Assembly (NCBI GenBank): GCA_019115605.1
Contig: DXDG01000007.1
Coordinates: 1 to 53,433 of the forward strand
Length of the DNA stretch: 53,433 nt
Direction: 5' to 3'
From: Candidatus Alistipes faecigallinarum
GTDB taxonomy: Bacteria > Bacteroidota > Bacteroidia > Bacteroidales > Rikenellaceae
Shown here in pieces: positions 27,592-35,659 of this stretch. The notes below the pieces were generated by a model. That model was not told where the DNA came from. It ran no database searches and saw only the letters and a program-made list of their open reading frames with translations. A program made the position numbers and the translations under genes. Numbering within the stretch: the first letter of the stretch is position 1; every line of letters begins with the position of its first letter.

Positions 27592-27636
27592 CCGCCCCTC
27601 CCGCGACCCGTTCGGGCCGCGGGAGGGGCGGTTCTT
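27592..27636 (+). terminator. Intrinsic terminator of the efflux operon
   Basis: A perfect 14-bp GC stem (CCGCCCCTCCCGCG at 27592-27605 and its complement at 27618-27631), a 12-base loop that itself holds CCCG/CGGG, and a short TTCTT tail. It lies 35 bp after the TolC stop codon. Confidence 0.8.
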
Positions 27637-28011
27637 CCGGTCTTACAGATTCGGAAGCGTTCCATTCCCGGACCCGATTCCCGGGGCGGAAAGCCGGATC
27701 CGAATCCAAAAGGCGGGCCGACCATGCGGAGAAAACATCCCGACAGGGACTCTTTTTACCGGCGGCCAATCGCCCAATGGATAAAATGTCGATAAAAAGT
27801 AGTATCTTGCCATACCGTATGAACGGATTTCGGAACCGGCGCGTCCCGTTTCGCGGATCCCCGGAACCGGTCCGGCACCCGAAAACCAGGCCGCCAGGGG
27901 GAGGGGTGATCGAAGCGTGAAAGGAACGCGGGATACGAAAGGAGCGCGGGCCATGCGGGCCGCGCCCTCCGGCGACGATACGGTACTGAACCTCGTTAAA
28001 CTGCCTCGATC
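27637..28011. other. Intergenic stretch upstream of pncB
   Basis: Apart from the terminator at its left edge, I find no gene. A TATCTTGC sequence near 27802-27810 after an AT-rich run (GATAAAAAGTAG) resembles a degenerate -7 box and could drive pncB with a leader of about 200 bases. Frames across it lack family features. Confidence 0.35.
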
Positions 28012-29217
28012 ATGGAACAGATCATTACCCACTTTACGGACGACGACCTCTACAAGTTCACGATGTGCTGCGCCGTCATCGACAACTTCCCGAGGGCACG
28101 GGTCCGCTATGCCTTTACCGACCGGGACGGAACCGTATATCCCGAAGGCTTCGCCGAACGGCTGACGGAGCAGGTGGCCCTGCTCGAGAAGCTGGTCATC
28201 ACCGAGGAGGAGATCGATTTCATGAAACAAAGCTGCCCCTATATCCCCCACTGGTTCTACAACTACCTGAAGGGATACCGTTTCAACCACGAATGGGTGC
28301 GTGCACGGCAGGACGACGAGGGGCATCTGCAGGTGGATTTCGAGGGCAGCTGGGCGGAGACCATCCTGCTGGAGGTGAAGGTGCTGGCGATCATCTCCGA
28401 ACTGTACTACCGGATGACCGGGCAGGCCCGGGAGCTGGACTATGCGGCCTATTACCGCAAGAGTTGGCACAAGGCCGAACGGCTGCTGGAGGCCGGGTGC
28501 GTCTTCAGCGACTTCGGGACCCGCCGCCGCGCATCGTTCGAAGCGGAAGATACGGCGGTCCGGGCCCTGAAGGATTGCAACGCCGCGGCAAAACGGGCGG
28601 GACGGTTCGTGGGAACGAGCAACGTCTACCTGGCCATGAAACACGATCTGACGCCGGTCGGGACCATGGCGCACGAATTGATCGCGGCCATTGGCGGCAT
28701 GTACGGGCCCCAAATGGCCAACCACATCGCCATGAACTCCTGGCGCCAGACCTTCCGGGGCGCTCTGGGGACCTATCTCTACGACACGTTCGGCTGGGAG
28801 ATCTTCAGCCTCAACTTCTCGGAGGACTTCGCCAACCTCTTCAAGGGATTGCGCGTGGACAGCGGCGACAACCGCGAGCAGCTGCGCAAGATCGTAGGCA
28901 AATACCGCTCCCTGGGAATCGATCCCCGCACCAAGCAGGTCGTCTTCAGCAACGCACTCGACACGGACCAAGCCATCGAGATCCAGCGTTACGCCCGGGA
29001 ATACTGCCAGCCGTCGTTCGGCATAGGGACCCACTTTACGAACGATTTCGAAGGGGTCAAACCCCTGAACATCGTCATCAAGCTCACGGCAGCGAAGATC
29101 ACCGAAGCGTGGCCCTTCTACAACGAGACCTGCAAGTTGAGCGAGGATGACGGCAAGCACACCGGCAAGCCGGAGGTTATCGCCCGCTTCCAGGCGGCCC
29201 TGAACCGGGGACGGTAG
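28012..29217 (+). CDS. pncB: Nicotinate phosphoribosyltransferase
   Basis: A 401-residue cytosolic enzyme of NAD salvage that joins nicotinate and PRPP to give nicotinate mononucleotide, with ATP hydrolysis. Family segments are clear: HFTDDDLYKFTMCCAV at the start, VRYAFTDRDG, EFEG-like DFEGSWAETILLEVKVLAIISELYY, FSDFGTRRRASFEAED, GTSNVYLAMKH, PVGTMAHEL (with the conserved His that is phosphorylated in the family), FKGLRVDSGDNREQL and GIGTHFTNDF. Length matches bacterial PncB (about 395-400). It stands alone, convergent with the next gene; an inverted repeat covers its stop codon. Confidence 0.95.
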   Translation: MEQIITHFTDDDLYKFTMCCAVIDNFPRARVRYAFTDRDGTVYPEGFAERLTEQVALLEKLVITEEEIDFMKQSCPYIPHWFYNYLKGYRFNHEWVRARQDDEGHLQVDFEGSWAETILLEVKVLAIISELYYRMTGQARELDYAAYYRKSWHKAERLLEAGCVFSDFGTRRRASFEAEDTAVRALKDCNAAAKRAGRFVGTSNVYLAMKHDLTPVGTMAHELIAAIGGMYGPQMANHIAMNSWRQTFRGALGTYLYDTFGWEIFSLNFSEDFANLFKGLRVDSGDNREQLRKIVGKYRSLGIDPRTKQVVFSNALDTDQAIEIQRYAREYCQPSFGIGTHFTNDFEGVKPLNIVIKLTAAKITEAWPFYNETCKLSEDDGKHTGKPEVIARFQAALNRGR

Positions 29218-29227
29218 ACCGTCCCCG
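29206..29227. repeat. Inverted repeat across the pncB stop codon
   Basis: CGGGGACGGT (29206-29215) and its exact complement (29218-29227) flank two bases. It lies between convergent genes and may end transcription in both directions, although no T-run follows on either side. The last codons and stop of pncB are within the left arm. Confidence 0.5.
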
Positions 29228-29244
29228 CAGGACCGGCCGCACGA

Positions 29245-31743
29245 TCAGATGAAGAGGTTGAGATTGGCCTCCTCGGTGCGGTCGAGGTACGAGGCGACAC
29301 CGCCCAGCGCAACCTCGTCGAGCAGCTCCTCGCGCCGCACGCCCATGGCATCCATCGACATCGTGCAGGCGATCATCTCCACGCCGCCGTCAAGGGCCTG
29401 GCGCATCAGCTCCTCAAGGCTCGCGATCTTCTTGCACCGCATGATGCCGCGCATCATGCGGCTTCCCAGCCCCCACATGTCGAGTTTCGAAAGGTGCAGC
29501 CGCCCGCTGTGCGCCGGAAGCATCCAGCCGAACATCCGCCCCATGAGATCCTTTCCGACGGCGGGTTTCTCCCGCTTCTTGATGACGTTGAGTCCCCAGA
29601 AGGTAAAGAACATCGTTACGCGCTTTCCCGTTGCCGCCGCGCCGTTGGCGATGACGAACGAGGCCAGCGCCCTGTCCAGATCGTCGCTGAAGACGACGAT
29701 CGTCTTGTTGTCGGCCGCCGGCGTCGGGCGGGCCGCCGGCGCGGGCTGCGCATGGCCGCACGGCATTGCGGAAGGCGCCGGCTTGCGGATCAGCGCCCGC
29801 ACCTTGCCGCCGCAGCTGTCCAGAGCAAGCAGTTCGGCCCCGGTCATGCGGCACCACGAGGCCACGTCGTGGCCGAAGGCCTGGTCCGTGGCCGCAATGC
29901 GGAGTTGCCCGCCCGGCTGCAACCCCTCATAGCTCTTCTTGAGCTGCAGAACCGGCCCCGGGCACATCAATCCGCAGGCATCGACCTCCAGTGTGGCGGT
30001 TGCCGAATCGGAGCAGCATGCCGGGGCGGGCTGTACGCTCCGGGGTCCGGACGCGCCCCCGCAGTCGCAGCCTCCGTCGCGGGGCTCCGGCACGGGAGCC
30101 GTCGCCGCGCGCCACGTCGTGTATCCGCCCGAGAGATTGCGCACGTCGCCAAATCCGTGCTGCGTGAGGATGCGGCTCGCAAAATAGCCCCGCAGTCCGA
30201 CGGCGCAGCTCACCACAACGGGCCGCTCGCGCGGCAGCTCGTCGAGGTGTTCGCGCAGCTCGTCGAGCGGAATGTTCACAAAGCCCGGAATCGAACCCAT
30301 CGCGAACTCGTCGCGCGTGCGCACGTCGATGCGCAGCGTCCCGTCGCCGAGCGAGGCGATCTCCCGCCACTGGATCAGCCGCACGCGCCCCGCAAGGATG
30401 TTTTCGGCCACGTAGCCGGCCATATTCACCGGATCCTTGGCCGAGGAGTACGGCGGTGCGTAGGCGTGTTCGAGCTCCGTAAGGTCGTGAACCGTGCCGC
30501 TCGTGCGGATGATCTGCTCGAACATCTCGATCCGCTTGTCGGCGCCGTCGCATCCGACGACCTGCGCACCGAGCAGCCGGCCCGTACCGGGGGCGAAGAG
30601 AATCTTGATCGAGAGCGGCAGCGCATCGGGATAGTAGCCGGCGTGCGAGGCGCCGTGCGTATACGACGAGACGTACTCGATACCGCACGCCTTCAGCAGC
30701 TTGGCATTGGCGCCGGCCGCAGCCACCGTCAGGTCGAAGATCTTGGCCACCGACGTGCCGATCGATCCCCGGTAGCGGTGCGTGTTGCCCAGTATGATGT
30801 TGTCGGCCACGATGCGTCCCTGCTTGTTCGCAGGGCCCGCCAGCGGGATGAGCGCCGGACGTCCCGTGACCAGGTGCGGCACCTCGACGGCATCCCCCAG
30901 GGCATAGATCTCCGGATCGGACGTCTGCATGTATTCGTTGACGACGATGCCGCGCCGTTCGCCGGTCTCGAGACCCGCCTCCCGGGCCAGTTTGGTCTCG
31001 GGACGCACGCCGATGCTCAGAATCACCAGATCCGACGGGATCTGCCGCCCGCTCTGCAGGTGGACCCTAACGCCTCCGCCGGAACCCTCCTCGAAACGCA
31101 CGACGCCATCCTTCAGGTAGAGGCCGACCCCCTTGTCCGCGAGGTGGCGGTGGACCAGTGCGGCCATCGAATAGTCGAGCGGCGCCATCACCTGATCGGA
31201 CATCTCCACCACGTCGACATGCAACCCGAGGCGGTGTAGGTTCTCGGCCATCTCCAGTCCGATGAAACCGCCGCCCACCACCACGGCGCGCCGCGGGCGC
31301 TGCACGTCGACATACTGCTTGATGGCATCCGTGTCGGGCACGCTGCGCAGCGTGAAGATCCGCGGACTGTCAATCCCCTCGATCGGCGGACGCAGCGGCT
31401 CGGCGCCGGGCGAAAGCACCAACCGATCGTACGACTCCGCGTAGGTTTCACCCGTGGCGAGGTTGTGCACCGCGACCCGCTTCCGCGCACGGTCGATCGA
31501 GGTTACCTCCTGTTCGGTGCGGATGTCGATGCGGAAACGGTCGGTGAAACCCTTCGCGGTCTGCACGAAGAGTTTCGAACGGTCGGCAATGCTCCCCCCT
31601 ATGTAATAAGGCAGGCCGCAGTTGGCATACGACACGTATTTCCCCCGCTCGAAGAGAATCACCTCGGCCTGCTCGTCCAGGCGGCGCAGGCGGGCCGCCA
31701 CGGTGGCCCCTCCGGCCACCCCTCCGACAATGAGAATTTTCAT
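29245..31743 (-). CDS. CoA-disulfide reductase-rhodanese-TusA-DsrE fusion
   Basis: An 832-residue cytosolic protein combining four sulfur-handling modules. Residues 1-445: FAD/NAD(P)H oxidoreductase of the CoA-disulfide reductase type (KILIVGGVAGGATVAARLRR; redox-active C42 in YVSYANCGLPYY; second Rossmann VVVGGGFIGLEMAENL). About 460-550: rhodanese with active C513 in VVSCAVGLRG. About 585-660: TusA-like sulfur carrier with CPGP (C594). About 680-832: DsrE/DsrF-like domain (TIVVFSDDLDRALASFVIANGAA, MSMDAMGVRREELLD). It probably reduces CoA or polysulfide disulfides and passes persulfide along the cysteines. The ATG at 31743 directly precedes the FAD motif; an upstream extension to 31821 is not needed. 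Such fusions occur in anaerobes; the sulfur acceptor here is unknown. Confidence 0.92.
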   Translation of the reverse strand: MKILIVGGVAGGATVAARLRRLDEQAEVILFERGKYVSYANCGLPYYIGGSIADRSKLFVQTAKGFTDRFRIDIRTEQEVTSIDRARKRVAVHNLATGETYAESYDRLVLSPGAEPLRPPIEGIDSPRIFTLRSVPDTDAIKQYVDVQRPRRAVVVGGGFIGLEMAENLHRLGLHVDVVEMSDQVMAPLDYSMAALVHRHLADKGVGLYLKDGVVRFEEGSGGGVRVHLQSGRQIPSDLVILSIGVRPETKLAREAGLETGERRGIVVNEYMQTSDPEIYALGDAVEVPHLVTGRPALIPLAGPANKQGRIVADNIILGNTHRYRGSIGTSVAKIFDLTVAAAGANAKLLKACGIEYVSSYTHGASHAGYYPDALPLSIKILFAPGTGRLLGAQVVGCDGADKRIEMFEQIIRTSGTVHDLTELEHAYAPPYSSAKDPVNMAGYVAENILAGRVRLIQWREIASLGDGTLRIDVRTRDEFAMGSIPGFVNIPLDELREHLDELPRERPVVVSCAVGLRGYFASRILTQHGFGDVRNLSGGYTTWRAATAPVPEPRDGGCDCGGASGPRSVQPAPACCSDSATATLEVDACGLMCPGPVLQLKKSYEGLQPGGQLRIAATDQAFGHDVASWCRMTGAELLALDSCGGKVRALIRKPAPSAMPCGHAQPAPAARPTPAADNKTIVVFSDDLDRALASFVIANGAAATGKRVTMFFTFWGLNVIKKREKPAVGKDLMGRMFGWMLPAHSGRLHLSKLDMWGLGSRMMRGIMRCKKIASLEELMRQALDGGVEMIACTMSMDAMGVRREELLDEVALGGVASYLDRTEEANLNLFI

Positions 31744-31868
31744 GGAATGTGTACTGGATTGTTTACGGATCGAATCCGGCGGCCGCCCGCGCCTCCGCGC
31801 ATGGCCCGGGCGGTGCGGCATGACTTCTCGTTACGGCCGATCGGTTTCATGGTTCAGGTTTTACGAGG

Positions 31869-31876
31869 CAAAGATA
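31869..31876 (-). promoter_or_regulatory. Candidate -7 box for the CoA-disulfide reductase fusion gene
   Basis: On the minus strand it reads TATCTTTG, fitting TAnnTTTG. A TTTA sequence 16 bp upstream may serve as the -33 element. The leader to the ATG would be about 120 bases. Confidence 0.45.
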
Positions 31877-32015
31877 CAATTATTTTCTATTATAAACTAT
31901 TTTCAGTGGAATATTTTTTTTCGAACTCCCCGTCCGGAACGGCGTGAAGGCGACGGTCCCGGCCGCCGCCACGCACGGCAGGCAGACAACCGATCGGTTT
32001 TCGCCAAATTTTTCG

Positions 32016-32023
32016 TATTTTCG
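32016..32023 (+). promoter_or_regulatory. Weak -7-like box upstream of umuD
   Basis: TATTTTCG differs from TAnnTTTG by one base and lies about 25 bp before the umuD start. No clear -33 element; listed as tentative. Confidence 0.25.
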
Positions 32024-32048
32024 AAGCCGGAATTCCCCGCTTTCAGAC

Positions 32049-32489
32049 ATGGACAAGAAACAGGACATACTGACCTTCCATACACCGGATCTCACCACAC
32101 GGCAGGAGATCCCCGTAGCCGGCAGCCCCGTCAAGGCCGGATTTCCCTCGCCGGCCGACGACTTTCTCGACTCACCGCTCGACCTCAACCGCGAACTGGT
32201 CCACAATCCCGCCTCGACCTTCTTCGTACGGGTTTCGGGCGACAGCATGGCCGGCGACGGCATCGGCGACGGCGACCTGCTCATCGTGGACCGTTCGATC
32301 GCACCCGGCGACGGCTGCATCGCCGTATGCTACATCGACGGCGAGTTTACCGTAAAGCGCGTACGGCTCGAAAAGGGGTGCGCCTGGCTCATGCCCTCGA
32401 ATCCCCGCTACCGGCCGATCCGCGTCGATGCGGGCAACGAGTTTCTCATCTGGGGCATTGTCCGCCATGTCGTCAAAACCTTCAAATAA
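32049..32489 (+). CDS. umuD: UmuD-like autocleaving subunit of translesion polymerase V
   Basis: A 146-residue S24-family protein. The cleavage site is visible as KA-GFPSP (between A30 and G31). The Ser-Lys catalytic dyad is intact: S66 in RVSGDSMAGDG and K103 in EFTVKRVRLEKG, 37 residues apart as in Escherichia coli UmuD. There is no N-terminal DNA-binding domain, so it is not LexA. RecA-stimulated self-cleavage would give the active UmuD' form that pairs with the UmuC encoded 9 bp downstream. The ATG at 32049 is preferred over an upstream in-frame start because it yields the standard length. Confidence 0.92.
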   Translation: MDKKQDILTFHTPDLTTRQEIPVAGSPVKAGFPSPADDFLDSPLDLNRELVHNPASTFFVRVSGDSMAGDGIGDGDLLIVDRSIAPGDGCIAVCYIDGEFTVKRVRLEKGCAWLMPSNPRYRPIRVDAGNEFLIWGIVRHVVKTFK

Positions 32490-32498
32490 CCTCCCTCG

Positions 32499-33758
32499 AT
32501 GTACGGACTCTGCGACTGCAACAACTTCTACGCCTCCTGCGAGCGGGTATTCCGGCCCGATCTTGTGGGGCGGCCCGTCGTCGTGCTGTCGAACAACGAC
32601 GGCTGCATCATCGCCCGCTCGAACGAGGCCAAGGCCCTCGGCATCGGCATGGGGCAGCCCTTCTATCAGGTCCGGCCGCTCATCGAGCAGGGGCAGGTTA
32701 CGGTCTTCTCGGCCAACTTCGCTCTCTACGGAGACCTGTCGCGCCGCGTGATGGCCACGCTCCGCTCGCTGGTCCCGGGTATCGAGATATACTCGATCGA
32801 CGAGGCCTTTTTCGACCTGCGCGGCATGGCCGAACCGCTCGACGGGTTCGGCAGGACAATCGGACGCACCATCCGCCGCAACGTCGGGATCCCCGTCAGC
32901 ATCGGCATCGCCCCGACAAAGACCCTGGCGAAGATCGCCTCGAAACTGGCCAAGCAATATCCCCGTCTCGACGGATGCTGTTACATGCGCCGCCCGGAGG
33001 ATATCGACAAGGTGCTGCGGAAATTTCCGCTGCAGGACGTCTGGGGCATCGGACGCCGTTACGGGCGGATGTTCGACCGCATGGGGCTGCGCACGGCCCG
33101 ACAGTTTGTCGACCTGCCGCAGGAGTGGGTCCGCGCCCGCATGGGTGTCGCGGGGCTGCGGACCTGGAGCGAACTGCAGGGGGTGGAGTGCATCACATTC
33201 GAACAGATGCCGCCGCGCAAGCAGCAGATCACCCTATCACGCAGCTTCCCCCGCGAAATCCATACGCTCGAGGAGCTGGACCGCATCGTGGCCGAATTCG
33301 CCTCGATGTGCGCCGAGAAACTCCGCGGCGAGCAATCGGTATGCGCCGAGGTGCAATGCTATCTCTATACGAACCGCCACCGCGAAGATCAGCCCCAGCG
33401 CTGCGAAACGGAGCTGCGGCTCCTGCCCGAACCGACGGACAGCTCCCTGGAGATCGTGCGGCAGGCCCGCATCACCCTGCGGCAGCTCTTTCAGCCGGGA
33501 TACGGATACAAGAAGGCCGGCGTGATCCTCTCGCGGATTACGCCCGCATCCGAACTGCAGGGAAGCCTGTTCTCCCCGCTGGACCGCGGGAAACACGCCC
33601 GTCTGATGGATGTCATGGACACCGTAAACAAGCGACTGGGAAAAGGAAAGATTGTCGTTGCGGCGCAGGGTACCGAACCGTTTCACATGAACCGGGAACA
33701 CCTCTCACCGCGCTATACGACCGACTGGAAGGAGCTGCTGGTCGTAAAAGCCGACTGA
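32499..33758 (+). CDS. umuC: UmuC-like Y-family DNA polymerase (Pol V catalytic subunit)
   Basis: A 419-residue error-prone DNA polymerase that copies past lesions. Palm motifs are intact: YGLCDCNNFYASCERVF (first metal Asp) and YSIDEAFFDLRG (catalytic Asp-Glu). Other family stretches are VVVLSNNDGCIIARSNEAKALGI, SIGIAPTKTLAKIASKLAK, DVWGIGRRYGRMFDRMG (helix-hairpin-helix thumb) and a C-terminal little-finger and DUF4113-like tail (LSPRYTTDWKELLVVK). It follows umuD by 9 bp and the pair is presumably induced by DNA damage. Normal length, no damage. Confidence 0.95.
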   Translation: MYGLCDCNNFYASCERVFRPDLVGRPVVVLSNNDGCIIARSNEAKALGIGMGQPFYQVRPLIEQGQVTVFSANFALYGDLSRRVMATLRSLVPGIEIYSIDEAFFDLRGMAEPLDGFGRTIGRTIRRNVGIPVSIGIAPTKTLAKIASKLAKQYPRLDGCCYMRRPEDIDKVLRKFPLQDVWGIGRRYGRMFDRMGLRTARQFVDLPQEWVRARMGVAGLRTWSELQGVECITFEQMPPRKQQITLSRSFPREIHTLEELDRIVAEFASMCAEKLRGEQSVCAEVQCYLYTNRHREDQPQRCETELRLLPEPTDSSLEIVRQARITLRQLFQPGYGYKKAGVILSRITPASELQGSLFSPLDRGKHARLMDVMDTVNKRLGKGKIVVAAQGTEPFHMNREHLSPRYTTDWKELLVVKAD

Positions 33759-33791
33759 TCCGCCGAACGGCGGCCGTCGCGGAAAAGGCGG

Positions 33792-35291
33792 CTATCCGAG
33801 TTTCATCACGTCGTCGATACCCATCTCCCGGTAGGTCGATTCGAGCTCCTCGCTGCGGTCGGTAATGACCAGCAGCTTGTCGCCCAGCTTCAACTCGGTC
33901 TTGCCCCGGGGCACGAAATACTCCCCGTTGCGGCAGACCATCATGACCAGCGTATTCTCCGGAAGGACGATATCCTTGAGCGTCGAGCCGCTTTCGAGCA
34001 TGCTCTCATTGACCTCGACCTCCGTCAGGGCCGACTTCATGTCCTCGTGCATATTGACATCGAAGGCCGATTCGCGCTCCTCGTAGGCCAGACCCAGCAG
34101 GTTGGCCATGCCGCTTACGGTCGTGCCCTGCACCACGAGCGAGATGATCGTGGAGAGGAATACCACATTGAAGAGAAGATCGGCATGAGCCACATCGTCC
34201 ATCATCGGATAGATGGCAAAGAGAATCGGCACGGCACCGCGCAGCCCGACCCACGAGATGTAGAAACGGGCCCGCGTCGTGAAGCGCCGGAAAGGCAGCA
34301 GACACGCGAAGACGGAGAGGGGCCGCGCCACGAAGATCAGGAAGGTGCCGACAACACTGCCCAGAATCAGCACTTCGGGCTGAAGCAGCTCCCGCGTATT
34401 GACGAAAAGTCCCAGCGTGAGGAACATCACGATCTGCATGAGCCAGGTGAATCCGTCGAAAAAGACGGTCAACGGACGTTTCTGCACCAGCTTGTGATTG
34501 CCGATGACCAGTCCCGAAAGATAGACCGCCAGATAGCCGTTGCCGCCCACCAGATCGGTGAAGGCGAACGAGAAGAAGACGAAGGCAAGTAGCAGCACCA
34601 CATAGAGCGAGTGGTTCACGAGGTTGATCCGGTTGATCGTCCAGACGGCCAGGCGGCCGATGAGATAGCCCGCCAGGGCGCCGATGCCCATCTGCATCAC
34701 GAAATAGAGGAGCGAGAGGCCCCAACCGGGATGTTCGGTCGTGGTGTTGGTCAGCACGCCGACCAGCAGCACCGTCAGCATGTAGGCCATCGGGTCGTTC
34801 GAACCGCTCTCCAGCTCAAGCAGCGGCCGCAGGTGCTCCTTGAGCCCCTGTTTCTTGCTTCGCAGAATCGAGAATACCGAAGCCGAATCGGTCGAGGAGA
34901 TCGTCGAGGCCAGCAACAGCGCCACGGCAAAGGGCATTTCGCGGCCCAGCCACGGAGCGATGAGCCACACGAATCCCGCCAGGATGACCGCCGTCATCAC
35001 GACCCCCAGCGTGGCCAGCACCACGCCCGGACCGATCACCGGGCGGATCTCCTGGAACGAGGTGTCCATACCGCCCGTGAAGAGAATGATGCACAACGAG
35101 ATCATGCCGATGAACTGCGTGATATCCTCCGAACGGTAGGAGATGAAATCCCAGCCGAACAACATGCCCACCCCGAGAAACAGCAGCAGGGCGGGCGCTC
35201 CGAAACGATAGGCCACCTTGCCGGCCAGCACCGCCACGAACAGGAGCATGGCCCCTACCAATACGATATTTTCTCCACTGATCGAAATCAT
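33792..35291 (-). CDS. NhaP2-like K+/H+ antiporter (CPA1) with RCK-C domain
   Basis: A 499-residue inner-membrane cation/proton antiporter. Twelve or more membrane segments are seen, starting IVLVGAMLLFVAVLAGKVAYRFG and including the family core GMISLCIILFTGGMDTSFQEI, ASTISSTDSASVFSILRSKKQGL and LESGSNDPMAYMLTVLLVGVL. The TSSTDSA/SNDP acidic residues are those that carry cation and proton. The C-terminal 80 residues are a TrkA-C/RCK-C regulatory domain (GSTLKDIVLPENTLVMMVCRNGEYFVPRG, LKLGDKLLVIT). The ATG at 35291 is used because the residues before it in the longer frame are basic and unlike a transporter start. Role in potassium and pH balance is inferred from the family. Confidence 0.9.
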   Translation of the reverse strand: MISISGENIVLVGAMLLFVAVLAGKVAYRFGAPALLLFLGVGMLFGWDFISYRSEDITQFIGMISLCIILFTGGMDTSFQEIRPVIGPGVVLATLGVVMTAVILAGFVWLIAPWLGREMPFAVALLLASTISSTDSASVFSILRSKKQGLKEHLRPLLELESGSNDPMAYMLTVLLVGVLTNTTTEHPGWGLSLLYFVMQMGIGALAGYLIGRLAVWTINRINLVNHSLYVVLLLAFVFFSFAFTDLVGGNGYLAVYLSGLVIGNHKLVQKRPLTVFFDGFTWLMQIVMFLTLGLFVNTRELLQPEVLILGSVVGTFLIFVARPLSVFACLLPFRRFTTRARFYISWVGLRGAVPILFAIYPMMDDVAHADLLFNVVFLSTIISLVVQGTTVSGMANLLGLAYEERESAFDVNMHEDMKSALTEVEVNESMLESGSTLKDIVLPENTLVMMVCRNGEYFVPRGKTELKLGDKLLVITDRSEELESTYREMGIDDVMKLG

Positions 35292-35361
35292 ACGCTGAAA
35301 AAGAGAGGGCCGGCCGCACGTTCCGGAGAGGTTCCGCACACCGACACGCCCGAACCGGGAA

Positions 35362-35369
35362 CAAAAATA
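35362..35369 (-). promoter_or_regulatory. Candidate -7 box for the antiporter gene
   Basis: On the minus strand it reads TATTTTTG, matching TAnnTTTG, about 70 bp before the start codon. No convincing -33 TTTG at the right distance. Confidence 0.4.
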
Positions 35370-35510
35370 GGAAAAAAACCGCGGATTCATGCTTCAATTC
35401 GAAGAAAAAACGGATCATTGCATCCGATTTGCGCAGCGGAATCCGGTATCGGAAGGGGAATGGTGCCGAGGACGCCGCGAGGGAGGCGGGAAAGGAGCTG
35501 CCGCCGCGGC

Positions 35511-35652
35511 GAGGTCAGGCACCGCGGAAAAGGGCGGGAACCGGAAGAAAGGGCGGGAATCGCAGGAAAGGAGGGGCGCCGCAGAAAAGGGCGGGAATCG
35601 CAGGAAAGAAGGGACGCCGCGGCGAGATCGGACACCGCGGAAAAGATCAGGC
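35511..35652. repeat. Degenerate ~19-bp G-rich minisatellite
   Basis: Units of 18-21 bp recur: GGGCGGGAACCGGAAGAAA (35532-35550), GGGCGGGAATCGCAGGAAAG (35551-35570), GAGGGGCGCCGCAGAAAA (35571-35588), and an exact second copy of GGGCGGGAATCGCAGGAAAG (35589-35608). They are flanked by two related GAGRTCRGRCACCGCGGAAAA units (from 35511 and from 35624). The array is purine-rich on the plus strand and lies in the 3' region of the tonB transcript. Confidence 0.8.
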
Positions 35653-35659
35653 GCCGGGA

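Larger units (their letters stand above)
31744..32048. other. Divergent intergenic region, sulfur protein / umuDC
   Basis: About 305 bases between two divergent starts, AT-rich in the centre (31869-31925). It carries a TATCTTTG on the minus strand (31869-31876) for the leftward gene and a TATTTTCG on the plus strand (32016-32023) for umuD. No palindromic LexA-type box was recognised. Confidence 0.45.
35292..35659. other. Intergenic region with degenerate tandem repeat
   Basis: 368 bases between the antiporter start and the TonB stop, both on the minus strand. The left part holds a candidate promoter for the antiporter (35362-35369). The right part is the G-rich repeat array listed separately. 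No gene or clear terminator is seen, although reading frames run through it because of its composition. Confidence 0.5.

Noticed and set aside
32049..32489. LexA repressor
   Set aside because: There is no N-terminal winged-helix domain; length and position before umuC fit UmuD.
35511..35652. CRISPR array
   Set aside because: Units are contiguous and degenerate with no unique spacers, and no cas genes are nearby.
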